The notes: a model not told the origin generated them from the sequence alone. DNA of 64,000 nt from Ruminococcus sp. (GCA_017457955.1 JAFTGL010000012.1:124001-188000); one strand, 5' to 3'. Positions 43,216-51,979 are shown, counted from the stretch's first letter. Made by a program: numbers and translations.

Positions 43216-43249
43216 TGGTTTGCAATCTGAAAAAACAGGAGATGTAAAA

Positions 43250-44026
43250 ATGACAGAAAGAATCAAAATGCTGATGACACAGGAACCGGCTGAGAATATG
43301 AGCGAAACCAAAACTGCCTTTGAAAAATACGGTATTATGACCGATTTCTGTGTAAAAGACGGAGAAGAAGTGATCGAGCGCGTAAAGAACGATAAGCCCG
43401 ACGTAGTCATCATGGATCTTTTCATGACGCATATCGACAGCATCGGCGTCATGCGCGCCGTGCGTAAGCAAAAGCCCGAGAAGCTGCCGATGTTTGTGGT
43501 GTACTCCGGTTTTGACAGCCCTGCCCTCGAGCGCGAGGTCATGAGCGCGGGCGCGACCTATTTCGTTTTGAAGCCCTTCAACCTCAGCGATCTTGCAGAA
43601 AACATCCTGCGCCTGAGCAAGCACCAGCGCATGAAAGCGAAGGGCGGGATCCGTACGGCAGGATTTGACGGCTACAACCTTGAGCTGAAGGTGACGGAGA
43701 TACTGCACCAGATCGGCGTACCCGCTCATATCAAAGGCTATCATTACCTGCGCGACTCCATCATTATGGCGATCGAAAAGCCGGAGATCATCAACGCTGT
43801 CACCAAACAGCTCTATCCCTCTGTCGCGAAGAAATACGAGACCACCTCATCCCGTGTAGAGAGAGCGATCCGTCACGCGATCGAGGTCGCATGGGACCGC
43901 GGCGACGTCGAGGTGCTCAACAGCTACTTTGGCTACACGATACAGGGCAGCCGCGGAAAGCCCACCAACAGCGAGTTCATCGCGATGATCTCGGATAAGC
44001 TGAGACTGCAGATGAGAAACGCTTGA
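43250..44026 (+). CDS. spo0A: Sporulation master regulator Spo0A (atypical receiver)
   Basis: A 258-residue response regulator: receiver domain (1-120) and Spo0A DNA-binding domain (about 150-258), whose recognition helix [19 protein letters not shown] is strongly conserved. In register with B. subtilis, Asp56 (phosphorylation site), Ser86 (for Thr) and Lys108 are present. However the ADDN acidic pair that binds Mg at positions 10-11 is replaced by TQEP. A frame from 43187 is longer, but AGGAGATG lies before the ATG at 43250. It follows spoIVB and is closed by a terminator. Confidence 0.95.
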   Translation: MTERIKMLMTQEPAENMSETKTAFEKYGIMTDFCVKDGEEVIERVKNDKPDVVIMDLFMTHIDSIGVMRAVRKQKPEKLPMFVVYSGFDSPALEREVMSAGATYFVLKPFNLSDLAENILRLSKHQRMKAKGGIRTAGFDGYNLELKVTEILHQIGVPAHIKGYHYLRDSIIMAIEKPEIINAVTKQLYPSVAKKYETTSSRVERAIRHAIEVAWDRGDVEVLNSYFGYTIQGSRGKPTNSEFIAMISDKLRLQMRNA

Positions 44027-44053
44027 CGATGAACGACAACAGAATAATGAATC

Positions 44054-44092
44054 GAGCTGCCACAGGACGTACCCGTGACAGCTCTTTCTTTT
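44054..44092 (+). terminator. Rho-independent terminator of spo0A
   Basis: Arms GAGCTG(C)CAC (44054-44063) and GTG(A)CAGCTC (44075-44084), followed by TTTCTTTT. Confidence 0.85.
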
Positions 44093-44145
44093 AATTGCTT
44101 CACAAAGAAGCACATTTTTCAAACGTAACCAGCAAGTAGTATTAT

Positions 44146-46206
44146 TTAATAATAAGTTATAATCCTCTTTTCATGATTATAAAGATCACCTTTTGGTCCA
44201 AAATTCTTTGAAATCATAATACACCCTTTATTAATATATGCAATCGAAACAGTGGTCCTATAATAATTCGTAGCATTTACCTCGAAAAATAATCTTCCTT
44301 CTTTATCATACCAATAATCATAACTTTGCAGAATTTCTCCGTAAGCATTATATAAAACCGAATCACATATTCTATGACTATCATCATATGTATATTTTAC
44401 TCTAAAAACCAACCTGTCCTCTTTCAAGTCATATTCATAACTTTTTATCATATCATTGGCTTCATCATATTCATAAACAAATTTTCGTTCCGGAACATCG
44501 TTTATATAGAGAGTAGTAGCCACCTTATTTCCGTTTTCATCATATTCATTAACATAAGTCCCGTCATGGTCAACAGAACCATCAATATAGACTGTATGCC
44601 TCGTTCGATTCCCATATTCATCATATTCAGTTTTGCTCACATGGGATGATAAATAATTAGTAGCACTTGTCTCTAGACCCGCTTCATTATAATCAATTTC
44701 TTCAAGCAGTTCTCCATCTTGGTTATATCGGCTCTCTTTAATTCTGTCTCCAACGGCATTGTAGGTGTATTTAACGCTCGCTACCATCTCCCCGTTCTGT
44801 AAATGCGTACTCTGCATCACATTTCCTTTATCATCAAACATGTATTCATATGATAATTCACTTTCCCAAATGGGTTCTCCACTCGCGTCATAGGAAATTG
44901 ACTTGATAGATTCCTCCAATTCTCTCCCCTTTTCATTACCAACGGTATAAGGGATTATTATTTTTGCTACTGAGCGCTGAATATAAGTTGCGTCTACAAT
45001 CTCCAACAAGCTGTTTCTATCGACATCCGCATATTCGAGCACTTCATCCTCCACCGCAGTGCCTTTGGAAATGAGATATTGAACATCAGTAGCATCCATA
45101 ATGGTAATCGCTCCATCACCATCACAGTCTCCAACCGCTCTATCTGCTATACCATCAAGAGATACAAATTTAAAGTTGTGCTCAGCTGCATATGTTTCCG
45201 CGACTGTTCCTTGATAGCCACGAACAATAAAGTCGCTTTTGCGTAAAGAATCGTGACCTTTTTCTATCATATAATAGCCCACCGCTTCATTATCGATAAC
45301 TTGTAATGATTTCGGTAAGGATATACTTTCCATGCTTTTACAGTCAAAGAAAGTATCTTCTTGAATCGCAATAACTCCCTCGGGTATCGTTATATTTTTC
45401 AACGCATGGCAATATGCAAAAGCCGAGTTTTCTATCATTTGTACAGAATCCGGCAGTTCAATCGCTTCCAGACTTTCACACTCCATAAAAGCGCTTACAC
45501 CAATGGAAGTGAGTTTTGCTCCTAATACGATTTCTTTCAACTTAAAACACTCATAAAAAGCTCCTCGTTCAATATATGTTACCGTATTTGCGACAATAAC
45601 ACGTTCAAAATCATTTCCGAAAAAAGCATATTTCCCTATACCTGTGACGGTATACCCATCAATACTGCTAGGTATTAAGATGTCGCTTTCACGTCCGCGA
45701 TAGCTCTCAATTTCGATTGTCCCGTCATCCAGTATCCGATACTCAAACTCGGATTGTGTTGAAGAAGCGCTACTCTCTAAAGTAATATCAAAAGAACCAA
45801 TCTCATCACTATTTATAAATTTTGCCGCCATGTAATAGACCTTACCGCCTTCTACAGCAAGACTAATGCTGAAATTCAACCCTTCGCCGCTGTCATCATC
45901 AGACGCTAATTCTACATACTCCTCATCATATATATAGCCAAAAGTATCATAGTTAGAATTGCCAAAAAAAATGATTTCCATATCTTTTTCGGGAACAAAT
46001 CGCAAATAAATGATATCTCCGGCATTATCAATATCAACCGTAATAGTTTCACCAATTTTGATCTTGGGATATAGTTCGTCCGGCGTTGCTGTGATTGTCC
46101 CTATACCTATTTCAGCAGCTGATACGCTGAATGGTATAATACAAAAAATGCTCAACACCATAACAAGGACTAACATTACGCTGATAATCCGTTCACTGTT
46201 TCTCAT
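44146..46206 (-). CDS. Secreted protein: beta domain, leucine-rich repeats, dockerin, YD-like repeats
   Basis: A 686-residue protein with a signal peptide (1-31, ending VSAAE). Then come: a beta domain like pre-peptidase C-terminal modules (about 32-143); BspA-type leucine-rich repeats (about 150-345, for example GAFYECFKLKEIVLGAKLTSIG); a type I dockerin (about 357-425) with two calcium loops, DCDGDGAITIMD and DVDRNSLLEIVD; and a C-terminal array of Tyr/Asp-Gly repeats like Rhs/YD repeats (EYDEYGNRT, EYDENGNKV, and others). No catalytic domain is evident. It could attach to a cohesin-bearing surface complex. The gene is visibly more AT-rich than its neighbours. TAGGAGG precedes the ATG. Confidence 0.85.
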   Translation of the reverse strand: MRNSERIISVMLVLVMVLSIFCIIPFSVSAAEIGIGTITATPDELYPKIKIGETITVDIDNAGDIIYLRFVPEKDMEIIFFGNSNYDTFGYIYDEEYVELASDDDSGEGLNFSISLAVEGGKVYYMAAKFINSDEIGSFDITLESSASSTQSEFEYRILDDGTIEIESYRGRESDILIPSSIDGYTVTGIGKYAFFGNDFERVIVANTVTYIERGAFYECFKLKEIVLGAKLTSIGVSAFMECESLEAIELPDSVQMIENSAFAYCHALKNITIPEGVIAIQEDTFFDCKSMESISLPKSLQVIDNEAVGYYMIEKGHDSLRKSDFIVRGYQGTVAETYAAEHNFKFVSLDGIADRAVGDCDGDGAITIMDATDVQYLISKGTAVEDEVLEYADVDRNSLLEIVDATYIQRSVAKIIIPYTVGNEKGRELEESIKSISYDASGEPIWESELSYEYMFDDKGNVMQSTHLQNGEMVASVKYTYNAVGDRIKESRYNQDGELLEEIDYNEAGLETSATNYLSSHVSKTEYDEYGNRTRHTVYIDGSVDHDGTYVNEYDENGNKVATTLYINDVPERKFVYEYDEANDMIKSYEYDLKEDRLVFRVKYTYDDSHRICDSVLYNAYGEILQSYDYWYDKEGRLFFEVNATNYYRTTVSIAYINKGCIMISKNFGPKGDLYNHEKRIITYY

Positions 46207-46227
46207 GGCTTCCTCCTATGCAACTAA

Positions 46228-46263
46228 ATAATAAAAAGCGCACAATCCGAAACGATTGTGCGC
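46228..46263 (-). terminator. Terminator hairpin in the 5' leader of the dockerin/LRR gene (attenuator candidate)
   Basis: Perfect 10-bp arms (46238-46247, 46254-46263) with loop GUUUCG in the minus-strand RNA, followed by TTTTTATTATTT. It lies only about 25 bp upstream of the start codon of the minus-strand gene and points at it. No minus-strand gene ends upstream that would need it. Confidence 0.75.
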
Positions 46264-46285
46264 CAAAAAACACATTTGCTCCGAA

Positions 46286-46485
46286 TTGTCGCCAAACAAA
46301 TAAACAATATCAAGCACAAATAGCCCTTTTTGCAAAATAGTAAAGGTGTCCTAAATAAAGTCGGGAGCAGTGTTTTTTACAAAATAAAAAACTCGCCTTA
46401 CTATTTTTCTCAAAAAGAGCGCAATTATCCCTTGCACTTGGCTTTGCAGCTGATATTCAATTGTTTATTTGTTGGCAATTTTATC
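46286..46485. repeat. About 200-bp imperfect palindrome with nested inverted repeats
   Basis: Outer arms about 46286-46310 and 46455-46485 share AATTG-CCAA-CAAATAAACAAT in opposite orientation. A second pair is AAATAGTAAAGG (46335-46346) with CCTTACTATTT (46397-46407). The centre is GTTTTTTA (46372-46379) with TAAAAAAC (46385-46392). It could be a MITE-like element without coding capacity or one long structured leader RNA. Confidence 0.7.
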
Positions 46486-46547
46486 GTAACATATCAGAGC
46501 TGATATTGCAAGCGTTTTTTTGATGAATAATCACATTCCAGTTGATG

Positions 46548-46577
46548 TTGACAGAGGTCAGAAAGAGATGATATAAT
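46548..46577 (+). promoter_or_regulatory. Sigma-A promoter of DUF4364 gene
   Basis: TTGACA (46548-46553), 18-bp spacer, TATAAT (46572-46577). The predicted start is near 46584. Confidence 0.8.
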
Positions 46578-46648
46578 GTAATCAATCAGTTGAGATTGCT
46601 ACAGCCCCTTTGTGGCTTTTCAATGACATCTTTAAAGGCGGTGAAGTT

Positions 46649-47245
46649 ATGGCTTTTGATACCTTTGACGAAGGAATCTCTTTGGGCGGTATGCGCTCCA
46701 AAACCGAAATACGGACGCTGATCTGTTATCTGTATAAAAGCGTCGGACGTGCTATGACCAAGGACGCGGTCGTCAATGCCCTGATGGAAAAGGGGCTTGC
46801 GAACTACTTTGAGACCAGCGCGAGCTTTGACGATCTGATCCGCAACGGCAACCTTGAAATCACCGACGAGGAAAAGAAGCTCTGTTACATCACCGCGAAT
46901 GGCGACATGATCGCGACCCAGCTCGAGGATACCCTCGCCCCTACCGTCAAGGAACGGGCGATCGAATGTGCGCTGAGCCTGTTAAAGCGCGAGCAGATTG
47001 AGAACGACAACAAGGTCACTATCACCAAATGTGACAACGGCTACACCGTTACCTGCCATATCTCCGGCGGCGATATGGAACTGCTGAGCTTCTCGCTGTA
47101 TGTCCCCGATATCACGCAGGCACGTCTGATCCGCAAGAATTTCTATAAGAATCCCGACATGTTCTACTCGGTGATGATTGCGATGCTCACCCGCAACAAG
47201 CGTGCCGTGACAGAAATTCTCGACGAGCTCGGCTCGGTGATTTGA
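46649..47245 (+). CDS. DUF4364 family protein
   Basis: A 198-residue protein of a family found in Clostridia (DUF4364). The N-terminal half resembles a winged helix (TEIRTLICYLYKSVGRAMTKDAVVNALMEKG), suggesting DNA binding, and the C-terminal half is a mixed alpha/beta domain. Function is unknown. The frame opens at 46610, but the ATG at 46649 after AAAGGCGGTGA gives the family N-terminus MAFDTF. The stop abuts that of the convergent bofA-like gene with no base between them. Confidence 0.85.
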   Translation: MAFDTFDEGISLGGMRSKTEIRTLICYLYKSVGRAMTKDAVVNALMEKGLANYFETSASFDDLIRNGNLEITDEEKKLCYITANGDMIATQLEDTLAPTVKERAIECALSLLKREQIENDNKVTITKCDNGYTVTCHISGGDMELLSFSLYVPDITQARLIRKNFYKNPDMFYSVMIAMLTRNKRAVTEILDELGSVI

Positions 47246-47497
47246 TCAAAACGCGGACAGGAGCACCATCAGCGCGACGCCCGGTACGCCTCCCGCCATA
47301 GAGGATAATAATGTCAGCTGTGTGATGGGAATATAAACCCCCGTCATCCCCGCAAGCAGATTCACGGCGCATAATGCCGCGATCCCCAACAGCATAGAAA
47401 GAAAAGCCCGCTTGAAGGGCTTTTTCTTTTTTGCGGCATAATGGATGAAGGAAAAGACCAGAAAGGTGCTGACAGCGCAGATAAAAACAAACAGCAT
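47246..47497 (-). CDS. bofA: Pro-sigma-K processing inhibitor BofA family protein
   Basis: An 83-residue membrane protein with two or three helices (residues 1-18, 30-50, 58-82). The C-terminal pattern NLLAGMTGVYIPITQLTLL followed by GGVPGVALMVLL is the BofA signature. In B. subtilis BofA holds the intramembrane protease SpoIVFB inactive until SpoIVB cuts SpoIVFA; spoIVB lies 4 kb away here. GAGGT precedes the ATG. It lies downstream of the secG terminator. Confidence 0.8.
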   Translation of the reverse strand: MLFVFICAVSTFLVFSFIHYAAKKKKPFKRAFLSMLLGIAALCAVNLLAGMTGVYIPITQLTLLSSMAGGVPGVALMVLLSAF

Positions 47498-47508
47498 AGA
47501 TATACCTC

Positions 47509-47544
47509 AAAAGAAAAAGGACTATCGAAACACATCGATAGTCC
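47509..47544 (-). terminator. Rho-independent terminator of secG
   Basis: Minus-strand perfect 10-bp arms (47519-47528, 47535-47544), 6-base loop, then TTTTTCTTTT. It is placed between secG and bofA, so bofA is expressed separately or by read-through. Confidence 0.9.
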
Positions 47545-47570
47545 ATTTTATGCTTGTTTGAGTGAAATTA

Positions 47571-47891
47571 TTATGCTTCGTCCGCAGTTGCGTCAACAAC
47601 CTCGGAAATAGAGGTGCTGTCCGCAGTATCGGCGGCATCGGCAGGCTTTGCGAAATAAGCAATGATGTTCAGCGCCAGTACAACGACGACGAAGCCGATC
47701 GCGAACCACTTGGTAGCGCGGGCGAGGAACGCGTCATAGGAACGCGCCTTGTTCTTGGAGAAGAAGGTGTCCGCACCGCCTGATACAACGCCGATACCCT
47801 GCTGGTTGCCTTCCTGAAGAATAATGACGATAATCAGTACAACAGAAGCAATCAGTAAGAGCGCTCCTAAAATAATCTCTACAGCTGACAT
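47571..47891 (-). CDS. secG: Protein translocase subunit SecG
   Basis: Small membrane subunit of the SecYEG channel. Two helices (about residues 4-25 and 56-76) flank the conserved ILQEGNQQGIGVVSGGADTFFSKNKAR loop, here split as ILQEGNQQG and SGGADTFFSK motifs. The tail is acidic and Ala-rich (106 residues in total). The frame extends to 47966, but AGGAAGAT before the ATG at 47891 gives the right N-terminus. It has its own promoter and terminator. Confidence 0.94.
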   Translation of the reverse strand: MSAVEIILGALLLIASVVLIIVIILQEGNQQGIGVVSGGADTFFSKNKARSYDAFLARATKWFAIGFVVVVLALNIIAYFAKPADAADTADSTSISEVVDATADEA

Positions 47892-47937
47892 ATTATATCT
47901 TCCTTTCAAAAGCGAATGATTCTCAAATGCAAAGATA

Positions 47938-47966
47938 ATTGTATCATAACAATTACAAGATTGCAA
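47938..47966 (-). promoter_or_regulatory. Sigma-A promoter of secG
   Basis: Minus strand TTGCAA (47961-47966), 17-bp spacer, TACAAT (47938-47943), with TG one base before the -10. Confidence 0.7.
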
Positions 47967-48028
47967 GCATTTTTTGCTAATATCCGCAAAAATCTCGTTC
48001 GCAAGTATTGTTTTTACGGATGAAATCG

Positions 48029-49663
48029 TTAAATTGCCTTGCCGATCCCCTCGGGAACATTCATCTTCGCTTCAAAACGCATGATCCATGTAGCGTCGAT
48101 AACGGTTATCTCTCCGTCGGAGTCAACATCAGCCAGCTTTTCGGCAGTCTCATCCATCACATAGAGTTTGACCAAGCTGCGCTGGATACAGGTGGCGTCG
48201 ACAACATTTACCGTACCGTCGCCGTCAACATCGCCGAGTATCTCTGCTTCCCGCTTCATATAGAACGAATCCATCGCCTCGAGCTTTTGAAAGATCTCAT
48301 AGTTATAGTGATGGGAAATGATCTCCCCCGCGTTAGCGATAAAGGTAGACAGATGATAAAAGAGTACGGTGTTTCCGTCCTCATCTTCTATGACGGTATC
48401 CGCTTTGACAACAGGCATCACCGCCTGCACCACAGGACGGATCGCATCGGTTATCTTCGCAAAATCCTCATCACCGACAGGCTTTCCGACCTCTGCGACC
48501 GCTTCCTCGATGCTGCTGTTGAGCAGCTGGACAACAGCTTCTACCGCGCTGTCCGAGGCAGCGTCCGCAAGGACATTGAGCCCGACCAATAACAGTTTCG
48601 GACTGTTCTGTACCTTGTTGCCGACTACCGTGAAGAAGTCCAACAGCGCCTTTTGTTCTTCATCCGGCAAGCTGAAATACATATCGGCGATCGCGCTGAG
48701 ATGATCCTGCAACAGTTCTACATAAGTCTGACGGTCAATATTCTCGCCGAAAAGCTGAGCAAATCCGCCGACAAACTCAGACAGATTCGTTTCTTTATAA
48801 TCGGCGAGGTGGGGTTCGAATATAGAAAACTGCTTTGACATGATCGTCTCATTCAAATCGCCGATCTCTTCATCGACCCCGTGGCGTCCTGCCGGCCAGA
48901 CGCCGGGATAGACCTGCGCGATGATATCGCTGCTGTCGACGATATTATGGATATTTTTATACGCAGCGGGAGCGTCGGTACACTTCGGCGCCTCATAGGT
49001 ATAAACGTAGATATCATCGGCTGTCGTCCGGAAAAGCTCTGCATTTTCATTCAGATTTCTTCCGACCAGATTCGCGACTGCGCCGCCGCGGCTGTAGCCG
49101 GTCACCCAATACTTCGCCTTTTTCATGCCGCTTTGTATCATATAATCATATATTCTGTCGGTCACCGTCTGCGCCGCTTTGGCAAAGCCGCTCATATCGC
49201 CTTCAGAACCCGCCTGAAGATTGGACGCCCACTCGTTTTTGTAATCGTCGCTTCTGATAAACACCGCGATCACGGGAACGCCGTTGACGGTTTTTCTGCC
49301 GATCAGAGTACCGATCGTATCGGCGGTGATAACGTCTAATTCCTCCGCAGCCAAATCCGTAAAACCGATGTTTTCCATAATACTGCCGTAATCCTTCAAG
49401 GGATCATCAGAAACATTCGTTATACTGAACGCCGCGATCGCAGACATCGAACGCAGATGCTCGTTGCTGATCGTGCCGGAGAGACGGAAATAATCGTCGC
49501 TGTAATAATAGGTGGGTTCAAACGAATAACTGTCATTGACCGTATGCAGCTTGACCGTTCCGCTGATCAGATTTCCCGACACAGCGGATGCGCCGATCAC
49601 GGTCATACCGCCGACCATCAGAAGGCTGAGGAGCATACACAATACTCTTTTGATAGCTTTCAC
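48029..49663 (-). CDS. Secreted lipase-like alpha/beta hydrolase with C-terminal dockerin
   Basis: A 544-residue protein. Signal peptide at residues 1-29 (ending ASAVSG), then a class 3 lipase-like domain with the nucleophile elbow VTGYSRGGAVANL near residue 190; the third and fourth catalytic residues cannot be placed with certainty. A helical region follows, then a type I dockerin at about 475-544 with loops DVDGDGTVNVVD and DVDSDGEITVID. The dockerin implies docking to a cohesin on a scaffoldin. The frame opens at 49693, but GTG at 49663 lies eight bases after AAAGGGG and gives a clean signal peptide. The substrate is unknown. Confidence 0.83.
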   Translation of the reverse strand: MKAIKRVLCMLLSLLMVGGMTVIGASAVSGNLISGTVKLHTVNDSYSFEPTYYYSDDYFRLSGTISNEHLRSMSAIAAFSITNVSDDPLKDYGSIMENIGFTDLAAEELDVITADTIGTLIGRKTVNGVPVIAVFIRSDDYKNEWASNLQAGSEGDMSGFAKAAQTVTDRIYDYMIQSGMKKAKYWVTGYSRGGAVANLVGRNLNENAELFRTTADDIYVYTYEAPKCTDAPAAYKNIHNIVDSSDIIAQVYPGVWPAGRHGVDEEIGDLNETIMSKQFSIFEPHLADYKETNLSEFVGGFAQLFGENIDRQTYVELLQDHLSAIADMYFSLPDEEQKALLDFFTVVGNKVQNSPKLLLVGLNVLADAASDSAVEAVVQLLNSSIEEAVAEVGKPVGDEDFAKITDAIRPVVQAVMPVVKADTVIEDEDGNTVLFYHLSTFIANAGEIISHHYNYEIFQKLEAMDSFYMKREAEILGDVDGDGTVNVVDATCIQRSLVKLYVMDETAEKLADVDSDGEITVIDATWIMRFEAKMNVPEGIGKAI

Positions 49664-49716
49664 CTTAACAGCCCCTTTCAAAGGAATATCCATGTAACTA
49701 TATTTCCGAATAAGAA

Positions 49717-51957
49717 TTATATTATTGAAAGCTGCTGCGCTTCATCTTCGGCGGACGGCAGAGCGCCTGCCGCGGGTAAGGTGCGGGTACGGTAGCGCGA
49801 CGGTTTTGAGAACCTTCCTTCCTCATAAGGAGCAATAGACATTACGCGGTGACCCTTTCTCAGCTTCATGACCGCTACGCCCTGCGTATTCTTCGTCGTC
49901 TTGGGGGCGATCGCGCCGCTGTGGAAGAGCAGCATGCGTCCCGCGGACGAGGTGAGCAGGAACTCGCGGTCGGTCTTGCAGAAGTCGATACCCGCCAGCG
50001 GAGCCTTATCCGAATAGGCGTTGATCAGCTTCTTGCGGTTGGTCTTGGTTTCATAGGCAGAGAGCGGCACCTTCGCGACCTTGCCGTTTTCAAACGCAAA
50101 GAGCAGATAGCCGCTGTAGTCCTTGGTTTTCAGGACAAATACCGCCTTCTCCCCCTCATCCATGCCGAGCCGCGCGGGGATATACTCACCGAAGGCGCTC
50201 GCCTTAGTATCGGCGATCTCGCTGACCTTCGTCTTGTACACCTGACAGCGATCGGTAAAGAACAGCAGATCGGTGTTGTTGGTGGTCTCGGTGGTATAGA
50301 CGATCTCGTCGTCCTCTTTGAGCTTTTGTTCGCCGCTCATGCGCAGGCTCTGAGGCGTGATCTTTTTGAAATAGCCCTCTTTGGTGAAGAACAGGTGCAC
50401 GGGGTAATCGGGGATCTCTTCTTCAAGGCTGACGTCGGCAGGGATATCATCCACATGCAGTAAGGGACAAAGACGCTCTTTGCCGTACTTATCGGCGACC
50501 TCTTTGAGCTCCTTGACGATGATGGTCTTGACGCGGGCTCTGGAGTTCAGGATCGCTTCCAGCTCCTCGATATCCTTTATCAGCTGTTCGATCTCAGCGG
50601 TGCGCTTGAGAATGTACTCGCGATTGAGGTGACGGAGCTTGATTTCCGCTACGTACTCCGCCTGTATCTTGTCGATACCGAAGCCGATCATCAGGTTGGG
50701 GACGACCTCGGCTTCTTCCTCTGTCTCGCGGACGATCCTGATCGCCTTGTCGATATCTAAAAGGATCAGCTGCAAACCCTCTAAGAGATGGAGCTTGTCT
50801 TTCTTTTTATTGAGGTCGAAGAAGGTGCGGCGGCGGATGCATTCGATACGGAACGCGATCCACTCGCTGAGGATCTCCCCTACCCCGAGTGTCATCGGCA
50901 CGCCGCCGATCAGGACGTTGAAGTTGCAGGAAAAGCTGTCCTCGAGGGTGGTCAGCTTAAAGAGCTTTAACATCAGCTTATCGGGATCGGTACCGCGCTT
51001 GAGGTCAATGGTGATCTTCATACCGTCAAGACCTGTCTCGTCGCGGATATCGGAGATCTCTTTGATCTTGCCGTTCTTGACAAGGTCGATGACCTTCTCG
51101 ATGATCACCTCGGTGGTCGTGGTCGGCGGGATGTGGGTGATGTCGATGCAGTTCTCCTTTTTATCGTAGGAGTAGATGGAACGGACTTTGATAGAGCCGC
51201 GTCCGGTGCGGTATACCTCGCGAATGGTCTCTTCATTATAGATGATCTGCGCGCCGCCCGAGAAATCGGGAGCGGGGAGCGTCGAGATGATATCATGATC
51301 CTTGTCGCGAATCAGCGCGGCAGTCGTCTCGCAGATCTCACGCAGGTTAAAAGAACAGATGTTGGACGCCATACCGACCGCGATACCGGTGTTGGCGTTG
51401 ACCAGTACCGACGGGAAAGACGCGGGCAGGAGCGTCGGCTCCTTCATGGTGTTGTCGTAGTTGTCGACAAAATCGACGGTGTCCTTGTCGATATCCTTGA
51501 ACAGCTCGTTGCAGATGGGGTCGAGCTTTGCCTCGGTATATCGCGAAGCCGCCCATGCCATGTCGCGCGAGTAGAACTTACCGAAGTTGCCTTTGCTGTC
51601 GACATACGGGTGCAAAAGCGCTTCATAGCCGCGGCTCAGGCGCACCATCGTATCATAGATCGCACTGTCACCGTGGGGATTGAGCTTCATCGTCGCGCCG
51701 ACGATATTTGCCGACTTGGTACGCGCGCCCTTGAGCAAGCCCATGTTGTACATGGTGTACAGCAGCTTGCGGTGCGAGGGCTTGAAGCCGTCGATCTCGG
51801 GGATCGCGCGCGACATAATGACGCTCATCGCGTAAGGCATGAAGTTTTCTTCAATGGTAGACGCGATACGCTGTTCTACGATATCACCCGCGCCCGCAAT
51901 CACGCCGTTCGCGATGGGTTTGATATTCGGTTGTTTCGTTTGTTTTTTCTTAGCCAT
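49717..51957 (-). CDS. Type IIA topoisomerase subunit A (GyrA/ParC-like, divergent)
   Basis: Breakage-reunion subunit. The winged-helix active site has the catalytic Tyr in AASRYTEAKL near residue 120 (AAMRYTEARL in typical gyrases), preceded by PHGDSAIYDTMV. The tower/coiled-coil region and a beta-pinwheel-like C-terminus follow. At 746 residues it is shorter than GyrA, and I see no GyrA-box (QRRGGKG), so it is nearer to topoisomerase IV or a separate paralogue. It follows the B subunit gene by 22 bp and makes a functional pair with it. AAGGAAG precedes the ATG. Confidence 0.88.
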   Translation of the reverse strand: MAKKKQTKQPNIKPIANGVIAGAGDIVEQRIASTIEENFMPYAMSVIMSRAIPEIDGFKPSHRKLLYTMYNMGLLKGARTKSANIVGATMKLNPHGDSAIYDTMVRLSRGYEALLHPYVDSKGNFGKFYSRDMAWAASRYTEAKLDPICNELFKDIDKDTVDFVDNYDNTMKEPTLLPASFPSVLVNANTGIAVGMASNICSFNLREICETTAALIRDKDHDIISTLPAPDFSGGAQIIYNEETIREVYRTGRGSIKVRSIYSYDKKENCIDITHIPPTTTTEVIIEKVIDLVKNGKIKEISDIRDETGLDGMKITIDLKRGTDPDKLMLKLFKLTTLEDSFSCNFNVLIGGVPMTLGVGEILSEWIAFRIECIRRRTFFDLNKKKDKLHLLEGLQLILLDIDKAIRIVRETEEEAEVVPNLMIGFGIDKIQAEYVAEIKLRHLNREYILKRTAEIEQLIKDIEELEAILNSRARVKTIIVKELKEVADKYGKERLCPLLHVDDIPADVSLEEEIPDYPVHLFFTKEGYFKKITPQSLRMSGEQKLKEDDEIVYTTETTNNTDLLFFTDRCQVYKTKVSEIADTKASAFGEYIPARLGMDEGEKAVFVLKTKDYSGYLLFAFENGKVAKVPLSAYETKTNRKKLINAYSDKAPLAGIDFCKTDREFLLTSSAGRMLLFHSGAIAPKTTKNTQGVAVMKLRKGHRVMSIAPYEEGRFSKPSRYRTRTLPAAGALPSAEDEAQQLSII

Positions 51958-51979
51958 AATTCTTCCTTATTCGTCGTTC

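Larger units (their letters stand above)
46207..46648. other. Divergent intergenic region with nested inverted repeats
   Basis: About 440 bp between the dockerin/LRR gene (minus) and the DUF4364 gene (plus). From left to right: a terminator-like hairpin in the minus direction (46228-46263), a 200-bp imperfect palindrome (46286-46485), a 10-bp direct repeat AGCTGATATT (46448-46457, 46498-46507), and a strong plus-strand promoter (46548-46577). No small gene is seen. Confidence 0.75.
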
